Positions 8,501 to 17,014 of a stretch of DNA of 25,865 nt are shown piece by piece. The stretch covers positions 1-25,865 of the forward strand of contig JAGSPR010000068.1 in assembly GCA_018262455.1 (NCBI GenBank), written 5' to 3'. This DNA comes from Deltaproteobacteria bacterium (GTDB lineage Bacteria > Myxococcota > Polyangia > Haliangiales > Haliangiaceae). The notes below the pieces were generated by a model, which saw only the letters and a list, made by a program, of their open reading frames with translations, ran no database searches and had not been told where the DNA came from. The position numbers and the translations under genes are program-made. The first letter of the stretch is position 1. Every line of letters begins with the position of its first letter.

Positions 8501-10061
8501 GCTCGCGGTGTTCGGTCGCACCGCGCTGCTCGCCGGCGCGATCGACGGCAAGATCGAGGTCGCGGGCACGCTCGGCAAGCCGACGGTGGTCGCGAAGCTC
8601 ACCGGCACGAACCTCGAGGTCCCGTCCAGGCGCGGGGGCAAGCCGATCAAGAGCGTGCAGCGGATCGCGTTCGATGCGACCTGGGATGGCAGCATCGGCA
8701 ACGTCGTGATCGATGGCGTGCAGGACGTCGGTACGCTCAGGCTGGTCGCTCATGGCAGCCCGAAGGCCCTCGCCGAGGCGACCGTCACCTTGAAGGCCAA
8801 CCAGTTCGATCTCGGTTCGCTGCTCGCGTTCGCGCCAGGCCCCGCAGGCGGCGCCGCCGGCCGGCTCGATGCCGATCTCAGGCTCCGCGGTCTCGACCCA
8901 CGGAGCGCGAAGCTCGCCGGCGAGCTCCACCTGAGCAATGCGCGCATCCCGATCGCCCCGACGGTCGGTACGCTGCGGCGCGCCAAGCTCGACGTCGTGA
9001 TCGACGGCGACGCCCTCCGGCTCAAGCTCGACGGTCGCCTGGCCGGGGGCAAGGTGCTCGCCGAGGGCACGATCGCGATGGCTGGAGCCTCGCCGATGGG
9101 CGGCACGCTGACGATGACCCTGCGCAAGGTCTCGTCGATCGGCCTGGTCGAGCCCACGATCGACGCGGACGTCATCATCAAGCTGCGCCGCGAGGCCGAT
9201 CGCTGGATCGCCGATGTTGGTGTCCGCAACGCGGACATCGTGGTCCCGAGCAGTCGCGGCGAGCAGCTCAAGCCCGCCGGGGCACCGGCGGACATGGTGT
9301 TCATGACCGGCGACCGGATCACGAACCGGCCGATGAAGAAGCGGGTGCCGACGCGCCCGATGATCGTCGCGAACGTCACGCTGTACCCGGCCCACGTCAA
9401 GTCCGATGAGCTGCGCAGCATCATCAACGGCCGGGTGTCGATCACGGCCGATCTCGAGTCGATCGGCATCGTCGGAACGATCGACGCCGATCGCGGTGAC
9501 CTCGATCTGTTCGGCACGCGCTACCAGGTCGAGCGTGCGTCGGTCCGGTTCGACGGCTCCACCGATCCGTTGCTCGACGTGCGGATCACGCACGACTTCC
9601 CCGACGTCACGACGATCGCCGAGGTCCGTGGCCGGCTCAGCAAGCCGGAGCTGACCATGTCGTCCAATCCGGCGACCTACTCGCAGGGCGAGCTGCTCGC
9701 GTTCTTGCTCGGTGGGGAGCCCGGTGGTGTCCCTGGTGACGCGCGGGAACGCGCCACCGCGGCCGGCGCCTCGTACGTGGCGAACAAGATCGGCGGCTAC
9801 GTGAAGGGTGCGCTCCCGATCGATGTCGACGTGCTCCGTTACCAGGCCGCGACCTCGACGACCAGCGCGGCGTTCACCATCGGCACGTGGCTGAGAGACA
9901 ATCTCTTCCTCGCATACCGGCGCCGGCTCGAGGCGCGGCCCGACGAGAACTCGGGCGAAGGTCAGCTCGAGTACTGGCTGTCGCGGCGCGTGGTCGTCGA
10001 GGCCACGGCCGGCGATCGCGGCCACCACGGCCTCGATCTGCTGTGGCGACGGCGCTACTGA
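5556..10061 (+). CDS. tamB: TamB-type translocation and assembly module protein, copy 1
   Basis: The 1501-aa protein has an N-terminal signal anchor (about residues 8-30, RRIVLGLFAFVLLAVGAVLV), then a very long repetitive beta-rich periplasmic region of the AsmA/TamB bridge type. It ends in a TamB (DUF490) C-terminal domain (PIAPTVGTLRRAKLDV; FGTRYQVERASVRFDGS; SQGELLAFLLGG) and an aromatic-ended tail GLDLLWRRRY. TamB-like proteins span the periplasm as a hydrophobic groove and work with TamA in outer-membrane protein assembly or phospholipid transport. The ATG overlaps the tamA stop. A short tandem repeat at about 6282-6308 encodes ADRADRADRR. I see no cysteine in the whole protein, unlike its paralogue. 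Length is above the roughly 1260 aa of E. coli TamB. Confidence 0.9.
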   Translation: MSSAWRWTRRIVLGLFAFVLLAVGAVLVVLHTDYGRDLVRARVEGKLDTTFVGGGSIGKLEGSLFGELVALDVVINGPDGKPAIRIKRLRLELGLLPLASHELRISGLVADDVEVDLRRGEHGELQLTHLLRPNPESTWSVELRDLTVHRAHLAYDAGTEILNLDAIEIRGAAHLPHDQPLDASVEITGRWRERAAPVRIATTVHAELAGQEGATLTIPTLVANVGDVSVTGTALRIVVPAADRADRADRRGSPVFAGSLVVKAPRDAVGALAPSVELPADLELRVDASPVAGKAVTHLELDAEIGTQPVHALLDVDLAANRVVGVIAAGDLDLGKLTRGKLVAHGGGFAVIDVAQGDPGKLPVGHAMIHASGQYEDYPETGVMIALASTGERVTATIGAANPGLTAAIRGDLVKTGDRLTLERGTIVASTRDPASASRGKAPVHGMLSVDLVASGVLAPEAELAVTGRIQGKQVRVEDVTIAALDVAVDARGIPSRPIGKAELSADGVQRGDVVLRELRVTAANREDGKISVSMRSRPKATSWLFEADALVTPGQVVTVDLQRHLVRAGTNADWVGTTGRVTIGKQRIEVRDLRSASRDGVVTLAGVYHRAGARAGDLVAKLDANAMVLDDLRSGLRGTIDAHADVERTHGRFVGTVQIKAAGVALGPTMLGVDGEARLEVGAGKLVVAARAGTARLGTVTLALDLDPPRDLANVTAWKHLGRDRIRTAELTLGDLDLSSAAKLAGLPGEYAGKLDGDLQLSATGSGGKLSLRDLMAPALRGTGRVSAELRISEPARGEIHPSVTARIEGIATLMAEARLRMPDHLFDPGAWKANGRGVLQSASLRAENIELDPGLLERFGLVTSARGQLSIVAEIAEAARSAKLAVGIRHLRGSPISQPIDVDLTATSDDQATTATLVARTRQVKRDGEVETPVGPEVKLLDAWGSIPLTIAELAANPRAALGEPLRVVATVPNVPAPPLLAVFGRTALLAGAIDGKIEVAGTLGKPTVVAKLTGTNLEVPSRRGGKPIKSVQRIAFDATWDGSIGNVVIDGVQDVGTLRLVAHGSPKALAEATVTLKANQFDLGSLLAFAPGPAGGAAGRLDADLRLRGLDPRSAKLAGELHLSNARIPIAPTVGTLRRAKLDVVIDGDALRLKLDGRLAGGKVLAEGTIAMAGASPMGGTLTMTLRKVSSIGLVEPTIDADVIIKLRREADRWIADVGVRNADIVVPSSRGEQLKPAGAPADMVFMTGDRITNRPMKKRVPTRPMIVANVTLYPAHVKSDELRSIINGRVSITADLESIGIVGTIDADRGDLDLFGTRYQVERASVRFDGSTDPLLDVRITHDFPDVTTIAEVRGRLSKPELTMSSNPATYSQGELLAFLLGGEPGGVPGDARERATAAGASYVANKIGGYVKGALPIDVDVLRYQAATSTTSAAFTIGTWLRDNLFLAYRRRLEARPDENSGEGQLEYWLSRRVVVEATAGDRGHHGLDLLWRRRY

Positions 10062-10174
10062 GACTCGGGCTTCGCGAACCGCCGCGCGCCATCGCTCGAC
10101 GTGGTGATCACGCACGTCGCGCCGACGCCGTGTCGAGCAGTTACGGTGGCACGGCGCGTGCTGAGTCCCCCTGC

Positions 10175-10681
10175 ATGCCGAGCTCGGTCACCAGCCACGC
10201 CGCTGCTTCTGTAAGTGCGGCTCGCCCGGCGACGCCGCAACGGATCGTCACCCTCGCATTCGATTCCACGGCGCAGGCGCGACAGGCGCTGACGTCGGCG
10301 CTCCGGCTCCAGGAGCACGACCTCCTGACGCTGCACGATGCGGTGTTCGTGAGCCGCGCCGAGGATGGCACCACGAAGGTCACCGAGACGGTCGATCCGG
10401 CCCCGGTGGCAGCGGCCGTGCCGTCATCGCTGCTGGGAGCCGTGGTCGGCATGCTGGTCGGCGGTCCGCTCGGGTTCTTGATCGGCGGGGTGCTCGCCGG
10501 CTGCAGCGGGGCGCTCCTGGCCAGGCTCGTCGACACCGGGATCCCCTCCCGGGTGGTCGGCGAGCTGCGGCAGCTGACGCGGCCCGGGCAGACCGTGCTC
10601 GCGCTGCAGGTCAGCGACCTCGCGGGGATGGCCGTGATCGAGGAGCTGCGGCCGGGCCTGCCGACCGACCGGCGGTCGTGA
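10175..10681 (+). CDS. DUF1269 family membrane protein
   Basis: The protein is 168 aa from ATG 10175. Residues about 24-160 fit DUF1269: a ferredoxin-like N-terminal part (RIVTLAFDSTAQARQAL, LLTLHDAVFVSRAEDGTTKVTE), a Gly-rich membrane hairpin at about 92-120 (SSLLGAVVGMLVGGPLGFLIGGVLAGCSGALLARL), then a C-terminal beta-alpha part (GIPSRVVGELRQLTRPGQTVLALQVSDLAGMAVIEEL). The molecular function of the family is not established. It is located between the two TamA-TamB operons, 113 nt after the first and 40 nt before the second, so it could share a transcript with the second. A TACGGT hexamer at 10142-10147 could be its -10 box. The start is uncertain because the frame is open into the end of tamB. 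Confidence 0.85.
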   Translation: MPSSVTSHAAASVSAARPATPQRIVTLAFDSTAQARQALTSALRLQEHDLLTLHDAVFVSRAEDGTTKVTETVDPAPVAAAVPSSLLGAVVGMLVGGPLGFLIGGVLAGCSGALLARLVDTGIPSRVVGELRQLTRPGQTVLALQVSDLAGMAVIEELRPGLPTDRRS

Positions 10682-10721
10682 GTTTGCATTCTCCGCGCGG
10701 CAACGCCAGTCTCGTCGTGCG

Positions 10722-12578
10722 GTGGTTCGTCCCTGGCTCGTGGTGCTCGTGCTCGCGGTCGGCTGCGGGGGGCCCAGGCACGCCCGCAGGCCGGAGAACG
10801 CCGAGCTGGTGTGGCTGGCGTCGATCCAGGTCGTCGGCAACAAGGCGATCGACACCGATGATCTGGTGCCCGGGCTCGCGCTCGACCGCGCCAGGCGCGA
10901 TGGCCACTCGGCCGATCCCTACCAGCTCTCGCTCGACATCCAGCGGATCAAGAACGCCTACACCCGGCTCGGCTACTTCGATGCCCGGGTCGAGGGCCAG
11001 ATCAATCGCGACGACAACGCCGAGACGGTGGTGTTCACCGTGGTCGAGGGACCACGGCTGCATGCCCGGGTCGAGATCGTCGGACTACCGCCCGAAGTCG
11101 CCGAGGCCGCGGCGCGCAAGCTGATCAAGCTCCGCGATGGCGAGCTGTTCGACTACGAGAAGTACGATGACGCCAAGGAGCCGCTGAAGCTGCTGGTCGA
11201 GGAAGCGGGCTACGCGCACGTCGATCTGTACGCGGCGGTGACCGTCGACAAGAGCCGCGGCGTCGCGGTGGCCAGCTACGCGCTCGAGCCCGGGGATCGC
11301 GCCCGCTTCGGGGAGGTGACCATCGTCGGGGTCGCCGGCGATCTGCGCGGGGCGATCGAGGTGCGGCTGACGTTCGCTCCGGGCGACATCTACTCGCGGC
11401 GCGCGCTCGTCGAGACCCAGCGCGCGATCGACGATCTCGGCCGGTTCTCGTCGGCCCACATCGACCTCGATCGGACCCAGGGCCAGATCGTGCCGGTCAA
11501 GATCACGGTCACCGAGGCCGATCGCCACGAGATCAAGCTGGGCGCGGGCGCGGGCTACGAGCCGCTGACCTACGAGGCCCGCGTCCGTGGTGGCGCCTCC
11601 TACGTCCCCGCCGACTACCCGCTGTGGATGCTGGCCGCCGACTTCCGGATCGCCGAGACCTACGACCACGACCTCGAGAACCCGCAGGCGAAGGCCCGGA
11701 TCCTGTTCTCTGCACTGCGCTACGACTTCCTCAGGCCCCGCCTGACCGGCGAGATCGCCGTGGGCCTCGACTACCTCACCGTCGAGGCCTACACGTCCAA
11801 GGGGCCCGAGGCGCGGCTCGGCGTCAGCTTCCCGCTCGGGCGGCGCTGGCTGACGGCACGCATAGGCTGGGCCTTCACCTACCTCGACTTCACGGGCATC
11901 AGTGGCTTCCTCGACGCGCGGACCCGCCGCCAGCTCGGCCTCGGCGGCAACGAGCGCCTCGGCAGGTTCGACCAGGCGGTGACCGCCGATCTGCGGGACG
12001 ATGCGATCGAGCCGCACAAGGGTTGGTTCGTCAGCCTGCGGGTGACCGAGGGCACGCCGTACGCGGGTGGGGCACTCCACTACGTCGAGCTGCAGCCCGA
12101 TCTCCGGTTCTACGTCCCGCTCGGCCGCGTGGTGCTCGCGTTGCGGCTGCGCGGGGGCGCGATCGTCGGCGACGTGCCGGTGACCGAGCGGTTCTTCTCC
12201 GGGGGCGCGCAGAGCCACCGTGGATTCTCCGACCGCCACCTCGCCCCGAGCATCTCTGGCATGGTCGACGGGAGGACCGGGTCGGTGCCGATCGGAGGTC
12301 GGGAGTTCGTCGAGACCGGTGGCGAGCTCAGGATCCCGATCGGACATGTGTGGGGATATCCGGTCGGGGTGACGCTGTTCGTCGATGGCGGTGATGTCCC
12401 GGCCGACGCGGACTCGATCGATCCGCTGAACCTCCACTGGGCTGTCGGTCCGGGACTCTCGTGGAAGGTCGGAGGCGTGAAGATCAGGCTCGATGCCGGA
12501 TATCGTGTCACTCGCCAGTCCGAACCCGGGTTCCTCGCGAACCAGACGCTCCATCTTGGCATCGGAGAGACCTTCTGA
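10722..12578 (+). CDS. tamA: TamA/TamL-type Omp85 outer-membrane protein, copy 2
   Basis: The 618-aa protein is a paralogue of the product at 3733. A short hydrophobic signal ends at LAVGC (Cys15), which fits the lipoprotein lipobox pattern. Three POTRA domains follow (ELVWLASIQVVGNKAID; DALVEETQ-type turns; RFGEVTIVGVAGDL), then a beta barrel with the Omp85 L6 motif FSGGAQSHRGF (R500-G501-F502) and a C-terminal Phe (LHLGIGETF). Many segments align without gaps to copy 1, for example YLTVEAYTSxGPxARLG and YAGGAxxYxELxPxLRxxVPLG. Translation probably begins at GTG 10722, which gives a compact signal peptide. No clear ribosome-binding site is visible. The stop overlaps the following tamB start by one base, as in copy 1. 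Confidence 0.9.
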   Translation: MVRPWLVVLVLAVGCGGPRHARRPENAELVWLASIQVVGNKAIDTDDLVPGLALDRARRDGHSADPYQLSLDIQRIKNAYTRLGYFDARVEGQINRDDNAETVVFTVVEGPRLHARVEIVGLPPEVAEAAARKLIKLRDGELFDYEKYDDAKEPLKLLVEEAGYAHVDLYAAVTVDKSRGVAVASYALEPGDRARFGEVTIVGVAGDLRGAIEVRLTFAPGDIYSRRALVETQRAIDDLGRFSSAHIDLDRTQGQIVPVKITVTEADRHEIKLGAGAGYEPLTYEARVRGGASYVPADYPLWMLAADFRIAETYDHDLENPQAKARILFSALRYDFLRPRLTGEIAVGLDYLTVEAYTSKGPEARLGVSFPLGRRWLTARIGWAFTYLDFTGISGFLDARTRRQLGLGGNERLGRFDQAVTADLRDDAIEPHKGWFVSLRVTEGTPYAGGALHYVELQPDLRFYVPLGRVVLALRLRGGAIVGDVPVTERFFSGGAQSHRGFSDRHLAPSISGMVDGRTGSVPIGGREFVETGGELRIPIGHVWGYPVGVTLFVDGGDVPADADSIDPLNLHWAVGPGLSWKVGGVKIRLDAGYRVTRQSEPGFLANQTLHLGIGETF

Positions 12579-15500
12579 TGCGACGCGCGCTGCGATGGGG
12601 CAAGCGGATCGTGCTCGGTACGCTCGCGCTCGCGCTCGTGGTCATCGGCTTCGTGCTGATCGCGGTCCACACCGACTGGGGACGCGAGCAGCTTCGCCGC
12701 AAGCTCGAGGCGTCGCTGCAGGACACGTTCCCCGGTGGCGTCAAGGTCGGGCGGCTCGAGGGCAGCGTGCTGGGCGAGCTGGTGATCCGCGACCTCGAGA
12801 TCGCCGCGCTCGATGGCAAGCCGGCGATCGCGATCAAGACGCTGCGCGCGGAGCTGGCGCTCTGGCCGCTGGTTCACAAGACGGCCCGGATCGACACGCT
12901 CGCGGCCGAGGACGTGACCGTCACCCTCGGGTCCTCCCCGCTCGTCAAGCCGTCCGCCGACCCGGACTCGGCTCCGACCCCGTGGAGCGTCGAGCTACCG
13001 GCGCTCGCGGTTCACCGGGCGCAGGTCGTGGCGGTGACGGGGGCTGGCCCGATCACACTCGACGACCTCGAGCTCGCGGGCGATCTCGCGCTCCCCGCGG
13101 GTGACGCGATGCGGGCCAACGTCCGCGCACACGGCACGTGGCGCGAGCGCAAGCTGCCGGTCGAGCTGGAGGCGAGCGTGCTCGTCGGCGGCTCGGTCAA
13201 CGTCCCGGTCGCCAAGCTCTCGGTGGGTGACGTCCGGATCGAGGCGGGCGAGCTCGCGGTGGACCCCTCGCATCCGATCGGCATGCTCAGCATCACCGGA
13301 TCCGCCGCCGCGATCGCGGCGATCGAGCCCAGGCTCGTGCTCCCCACCGCCGTCCAGATGACGATCACGATGAACGGGTCGCAGTTCGAGCTCGAGGGTG
13401 CGCTCGGCACCACGCGGATGGCCGGACAGCTGGGCGTCGATCTCGGCGCGCAGACGGTGAGCGGCATCGTGGGGGCGATCGGTATCGACCTCGCGCAGCT
13501 CACGTCGGGCAAGCTGACGGGGCAGGGGGAAGCGACGGTGGCGTTCGAGGCCAATCTCCAGGGGGCGCGCGGCGTCATCGGCGTGCATGGCAGCTACGCC
13601 GATCTGCCGGCGGGGCACGCCACCGCGCACTTCGACGCCAAGCGCGATCACGCCGACGTGCTGGTGCTCGCCAGCTCGGCGGGGGACGCGCTTGCCTACG
13701 TCCGCACGTCGCTGCGCTGGCACGATGGACGGGTCGAGCTCGACAGCGGCCGGGTGGTCGCGACCGCGAACGACGCTGGCGCGGCGAGCGCGGGGCGGCT
13801 GCCGGTCACCGGTGCGCTGCGGGCCGAGGTCAGCCTCGTGCACAAGGGTTCGCTCGTGCCACTCGACCTCGAGCTCACCGGGCGCGCGGCTGGCCGGCGC
13901 GTTCGCTACGGCGACGACGTGGGGGTCGGTTCGCTCGCCGCGGTGTTCGGGGCGTCTGCCAGCTCCGAGCGCGTGGTCGCGTCCGGCGACGTCACGGCGA
14001 CGAACGTGTGGCGCGCCGGCGCGCCGGTCGGCTCGGCGCGGGTTCATGCCGACTACCTGGCCGATGGTCGGATCCGGGCCCAGATCCACGCCACACCCGC
14101 GGCCGCGCCGCTCATCGTCGATCTCGGGGCGACCATCACGCCCGGCCCGGTGATCGACATCGCGCTGGCTCGTCACACCGTGAAGCCGTCGACCGGCGCC
14201 ACCTGGCACGGCGCGGGCGGCCACATCGCGATCTCCGAGAGCGCGGTCACCGTCACCGGCCTGACGACCACCAACGGCGAAGGCAAGATCGTGGTCCGCG
14301 CGAAGCTGGATCGCGTGCGCGATGGGCTCGACGCGAAGCTGGAGGCGACCGAGGTCCCGCTCGCGAACTTCGATCCAACCCTGGGCGGCAAGGTGTCCGG
14401 CACGGTCGTCGCCCGGCGGTCCCGCGGACGGTGGGACGGCTCGGGGAGCTTTTCGGGGACCGGGCTCGTGGTCCGGCCGGACATCCCGGCGCTCGACGCC
14501 AAGCTCGTCCTCGGGCTCGCGAATCGTCACGTCCACCTCGATGTCGAGGCGTCGAACGGAAGCCTCGGCCGCGCGCGCTTCGAGCTCGCGTTCGATGGCC
14601 CGCGCGACATCACCGACGTGGCGGCCTGGCGCACGCTCGAACGCCCCGCGGTGACCCGCGCCACGTTGACCGTCGACCACGTCAACCTCGCGAGCATCGC
14701 TCCCACCGGCGGCATGATCGATGGCCAGATCTTCATCGCCGGCGCCGACACCCACGGGTCGATCGAGGTCACGAACATCCAGACGCCGGTCGGCACGGTC
14801 GAGGGCAAGGTCAGCTTCTCGCCCCGCGGTCGCGATCTGGTCGCGTCGTGGGACGCCAGGGTCAGCGAGCTCGGCAAGGCCAGCGTCGGGATCGAGATCG
14901 CGTTTCCCGATCGGCCGCTCGATCCCACGGCCTGGCAGGCACTCGGCGCCGGCGCGGTCCGCTCGCTGACGGCCCGGCTCGACGATCTCGTGATCGACCC
15001 CGCGCGGCTCGCGCGGCTCGGCATCACGTTGCCGATGAGCGGCCACGCGAACCTCCAGCTCGACCTCGGCAGCGCCGCGGCCGAAGCCACGTTGACCGTC
15101 AACGCCACGGGGGTCGAGGGCGGCCCGCTCGCGCGGCCGATCGATGCCCACCTCACCGCCACGACGAGCGCGAGCGGCACGACCGCGAGCGCATGCGTCG
15201 CGCGCACCGCCGGCAAGGACGTGCGCCCCGGCGCCTGCGGGGACGCGGGCGGGCTCGCGAGCGCGAACGCGCCGCGCCCGCTGTTCGAGCTCACCGGCGT
15301 GCGGATGCCGGTCACGTTCACGCAATGGATCGTCGCGCCGCGCACCGCCCTGGCCGCGCCGATCACCGGAACGCTCGCGCTCCCGATGCAGGACGCCCCG
15401 GCGTTCCTCGCGGTGCTCGGCCGCCACGACTTCGTCGCCGGATCGCTCGAAGGCAGCGCGACGCTGGACGGCACGCTCGGCGAGCCGACCGGTCACGCGT

Positions 15501-17008
15501 TGTTCACCGCGCGCAACATGAGCCTCGCCTCCGCGATCGCCGGCCGCACGATCCCGACGCTCACCAAGCTCGAGGTCGATGCCAAGTGGTCCGGCAGCGA
15601 CGGCGCGCTTTCGGTCACCGCCGTGGAGTCGAACCAGGGCAAGCTGCGGCTCAAGGCCACGGGCAGGCCCGATCGGCTGTCGACCATCGTCGCGGGGATC
15701 GGCGCCGAGAACCTCGACCTCGCTCCGCTCACCGCGTTCCTCCCCGGCGCGCTCGCCGCAGCCTCGGGCACCCTGCGCGCCGCGCTGCGGATCGACAGCC
15801 TCGATCCGGCCACCCGCACCATCCGCGGTGACCTCCACCTGCGGGACGGCAACATCCCGATCGCGCCGATCATCGGCACGCTCCGCAAGGCCGACGCCGA
15901 TGTCACGCTGCTCGATAGCGGCATCACCGTCAAGGCCAAGGGCGTGCTCGGCGCGGCCAGGGTGGCCAACGTCAGCCTCGACGCCAAGCTGCCGAACGAT
16001 CTGTCCAGCTTCACCGGCACCCTCGTCCTGTTCCAGGTCGCACCGCTCTCCGAGATCGAGCCCCTCATCGATGGCACGGTCGAGGCCCAGCTCCGCCGGA
16101 CGGGCAAGCAATGGACCGGCACGTTGACCGTGAAGAACGCGCGCGTCCTCGTGCCACCTCGCAGCGGTGGCGATCTGCTCGATGCCGACGCCCCGGAAGA
16201 CATCTACGACGTCGACAAGGCCCCCGACACCAAGCTCGGCCTCGCCAACGCGCGTGAGCCGGTCCGGCCCTGGCTCGACGCGAGCGTGATCCTCCTGCCG
16301 ACGCCCGTCGAGGTCGAGGAGTACGGCGTCCGCGGCTCGATCCGCAGCCGTGACCTCAGCATCGCGATCGGCGACACCATCGGCCTGCGGGGCAAGATCG
16401 TCATCGAGTACGGCGTGGCCGACGACCTGTTCGGACGCCAGTACCGGATCGAGCCCACCGAGGCGGTCAGCTTCGACGGGACCATCGATCCCGAGATCGA
16501 CGTCCGGCTGGTCCACGAGTTCCCGTCGCTGGTGCTGACCGCGCTCATCCAGGGCCGGCTCAGCGCCGAGGACTTCCCGCGGCTGGAGTTCGAGGCCAAC
16601 CCGCGCGGCAAGTACGGCCGCGACCAGCTGTTCGCGTTCTTCGCCGGTGCCGACCCCGAGGGGGAGTCCACCACCCAGGCGCGCGATGCCGCCGCGGGCG
16701 CCGGCGCGTCCGTGCTCTCGTCGGTGCTGTCCAGCCGGCTCAAGAAGGTCCTCCCCAAGCAGCTCAAGCTCGATGTCATCAAGTGCGAACCCGGCAGCTC
16801 CACCGCGAGCGCCTCGTGCACCCTCGGCAAGTGGTTCTTCGATCAGAGGCTCTACGTCGCGGGCAAGCGACGCTCGCAGCCTCGCCCCGACGAGAACACC
16901 GAGGACGTCCAGGCTCAGTACCGGCTGTCGCGCGAGTGGATCCTCGAGGGTGTCGGCGGGGACCGTGGCCACGACGGGATCGACCTGTTCTGGCGCCGCC
17001 GCTGGTAA
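12578..17008 (+). CDS. tamB: TamB-type translocation and assembly module protein, copy 2
   Basis: The 1476-aa protein is a paralogue of the TamB at 5556. It has a signal anchor at about residues 10-31 (IVLGTLALALVVIGFVLIAV), then the shared N-terminal block (HTDWGR, KLEASLQDTFPGG, GRLEGSVLGELV), a long beta-rich groove region and the TamB C-terminal domain (PIAPIIGTLRKADADV; FGRQYRIEPTEAVSFDG; GRDQLFAFFAGADPEG). The tail GIDLFWRRRW ends in an aromatic residue as in copy 1. It has four cysteines in two pairs: C873/C887 and C1403/C1414. The second pair replaces Tyr and Phe at ungapped aligned positions of copy 1. It ends 6 nt before the end of the convergent GNAT gene, with no obvious terminator between. 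Confidence 0.9.
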   Translation: MRRALRWGKRIVLGTLALALVVIGFVLIAVHTDWGREQLRRKLEASLQDTFPGGVKVGRLEGSVLGELVIRDLEIAALDGKPAIAIKTLRAELALWPLVHKTARIDTLAAEDVTVTLGSSPLVKPSADPDSAPTPWSVELPALAVHRAQVVAVTGAGPITLDDLELAGDLALPAGDAMRANVRAHGTWRERKLPVELEASVLVGGSVNVPVAKLSVGDVRIEAGELAVDPSHPIGMLSITGSAAAIAAIEPRLVLPTAVQMTITMNGSQFELEGALGTTRMAGQLGVDLGAQTVSGIVGAIGIDLAQLTSGKLTGQGEATVAFEANLQGARGVIGVHGSYADLPAGHATAHFDAKRDHADVLVLASSAGDALAYVRTSLRWHDGRVELDSGRVVATANDAGAASAGRLPVTGALRAEVSLVHKGSLVPLDLELTGRAAGRRVRYGDDVGVGSLAAVFGASASSERVVASGDVTATNVWRAGAPVGSARVHADYLADGRIRAQIHATPAAAPLIVDLGATITPGPVIDIALARHTVKPSTGATWHGAGGHIAISESAVTVTGLTTTNGEGKIVVRAKLDRVRDGLDAKLEATEVPLANFDPTLGGKVSGTVVARRSRGRWDGSGSFSGTGLVVRPDIPALDAKLVLGLANRHVHLDVEASNGSLGRARFELAFDGPRDITDVAAWRTLERPAVTRATLTVDHVNLASIAPTGGMIDGQIFIAGADTHGSIEVTNIQTPVGTVEGKVSFSPRGRDLVASWDARVSELGKASVGIEIAFPDRPLDPTAWQALGAGAVRSLTARLDDLVIDPARLARLGITLPMSGHANLQLDLGSAAAEATLTVNATGVEGGPLARPIDAHLTATTSASGTTASACVARTAGKDVRPGACGDAGGLASANAPRPLFELTGVRMPVTFTQWIVAPRTALAAPITGTLALPMQDAPAFLAVLGRHDFVAGSLEGSATLDGTLGEPTGHALFTARNMSLASAIAGRTIPTLTKLEVDAKWSGSDGALSVTAVESNQGKLRLKATGRPDRLSTIVAGIGAENLDLAPLTAFLPGALAAASGTLRAALRIDSLDPATRTIRGDLHLRDGNIPIAPIIGTLRKADADVTLLDSGITVKAKGVLGAARVANVSLDAKLPNDLSSFTGTLVLFQVAPLSEIEPLIDGTVEAQLRRTGKQWTGTLTVKNARVLVPPRSGGDLLDADAPEDIYDVDKAPDTKLGLANAREPVRPWLDASVILLPTPVEVEEYGVRGSIRSRDLSIAIGDTIGLRGKIVIEYGVADDLFGRQYRIEPTEAVSFDGTIDPEIDVRLVHEFPSLVLTALIQGRLSAEDFPRLEFEANPRGKYGRDQLFAFFAGADPEGESTTQARDAAAGAGASVLSSVLSSRLKKVLPKQLKLDVIKCEPGSSTASASCTLGKWFFDQRLYVAGKRRSQPRPDENTEDVQAQYRLSREWILEGVGGDRGHDGIDLFWRRRW

Positions 17009-17014
17009 CGCCGG

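Noticed and set aside
10062..10090. TTCGCGAA palindrome after the first tamB as a terminator
   Set aside because: The flanking bases do not extend the stem and there is no T-tract.
7872..10115. Long minus-strand frame opposite the first tamB
   Set aside because: Same GC-bias shadow pattern: low-complexity composition, no family motif, no upstream signals.
12995..16972. Very long antisense open frame (1325 codons) opposite the second tamB
   Set aside because: It has no recognisable domains, is extremely rich in Arg, Asp and Gly, and lies opposite a gene with clear TamB features. Long antisense frames are expected in high-GC coding DNA.
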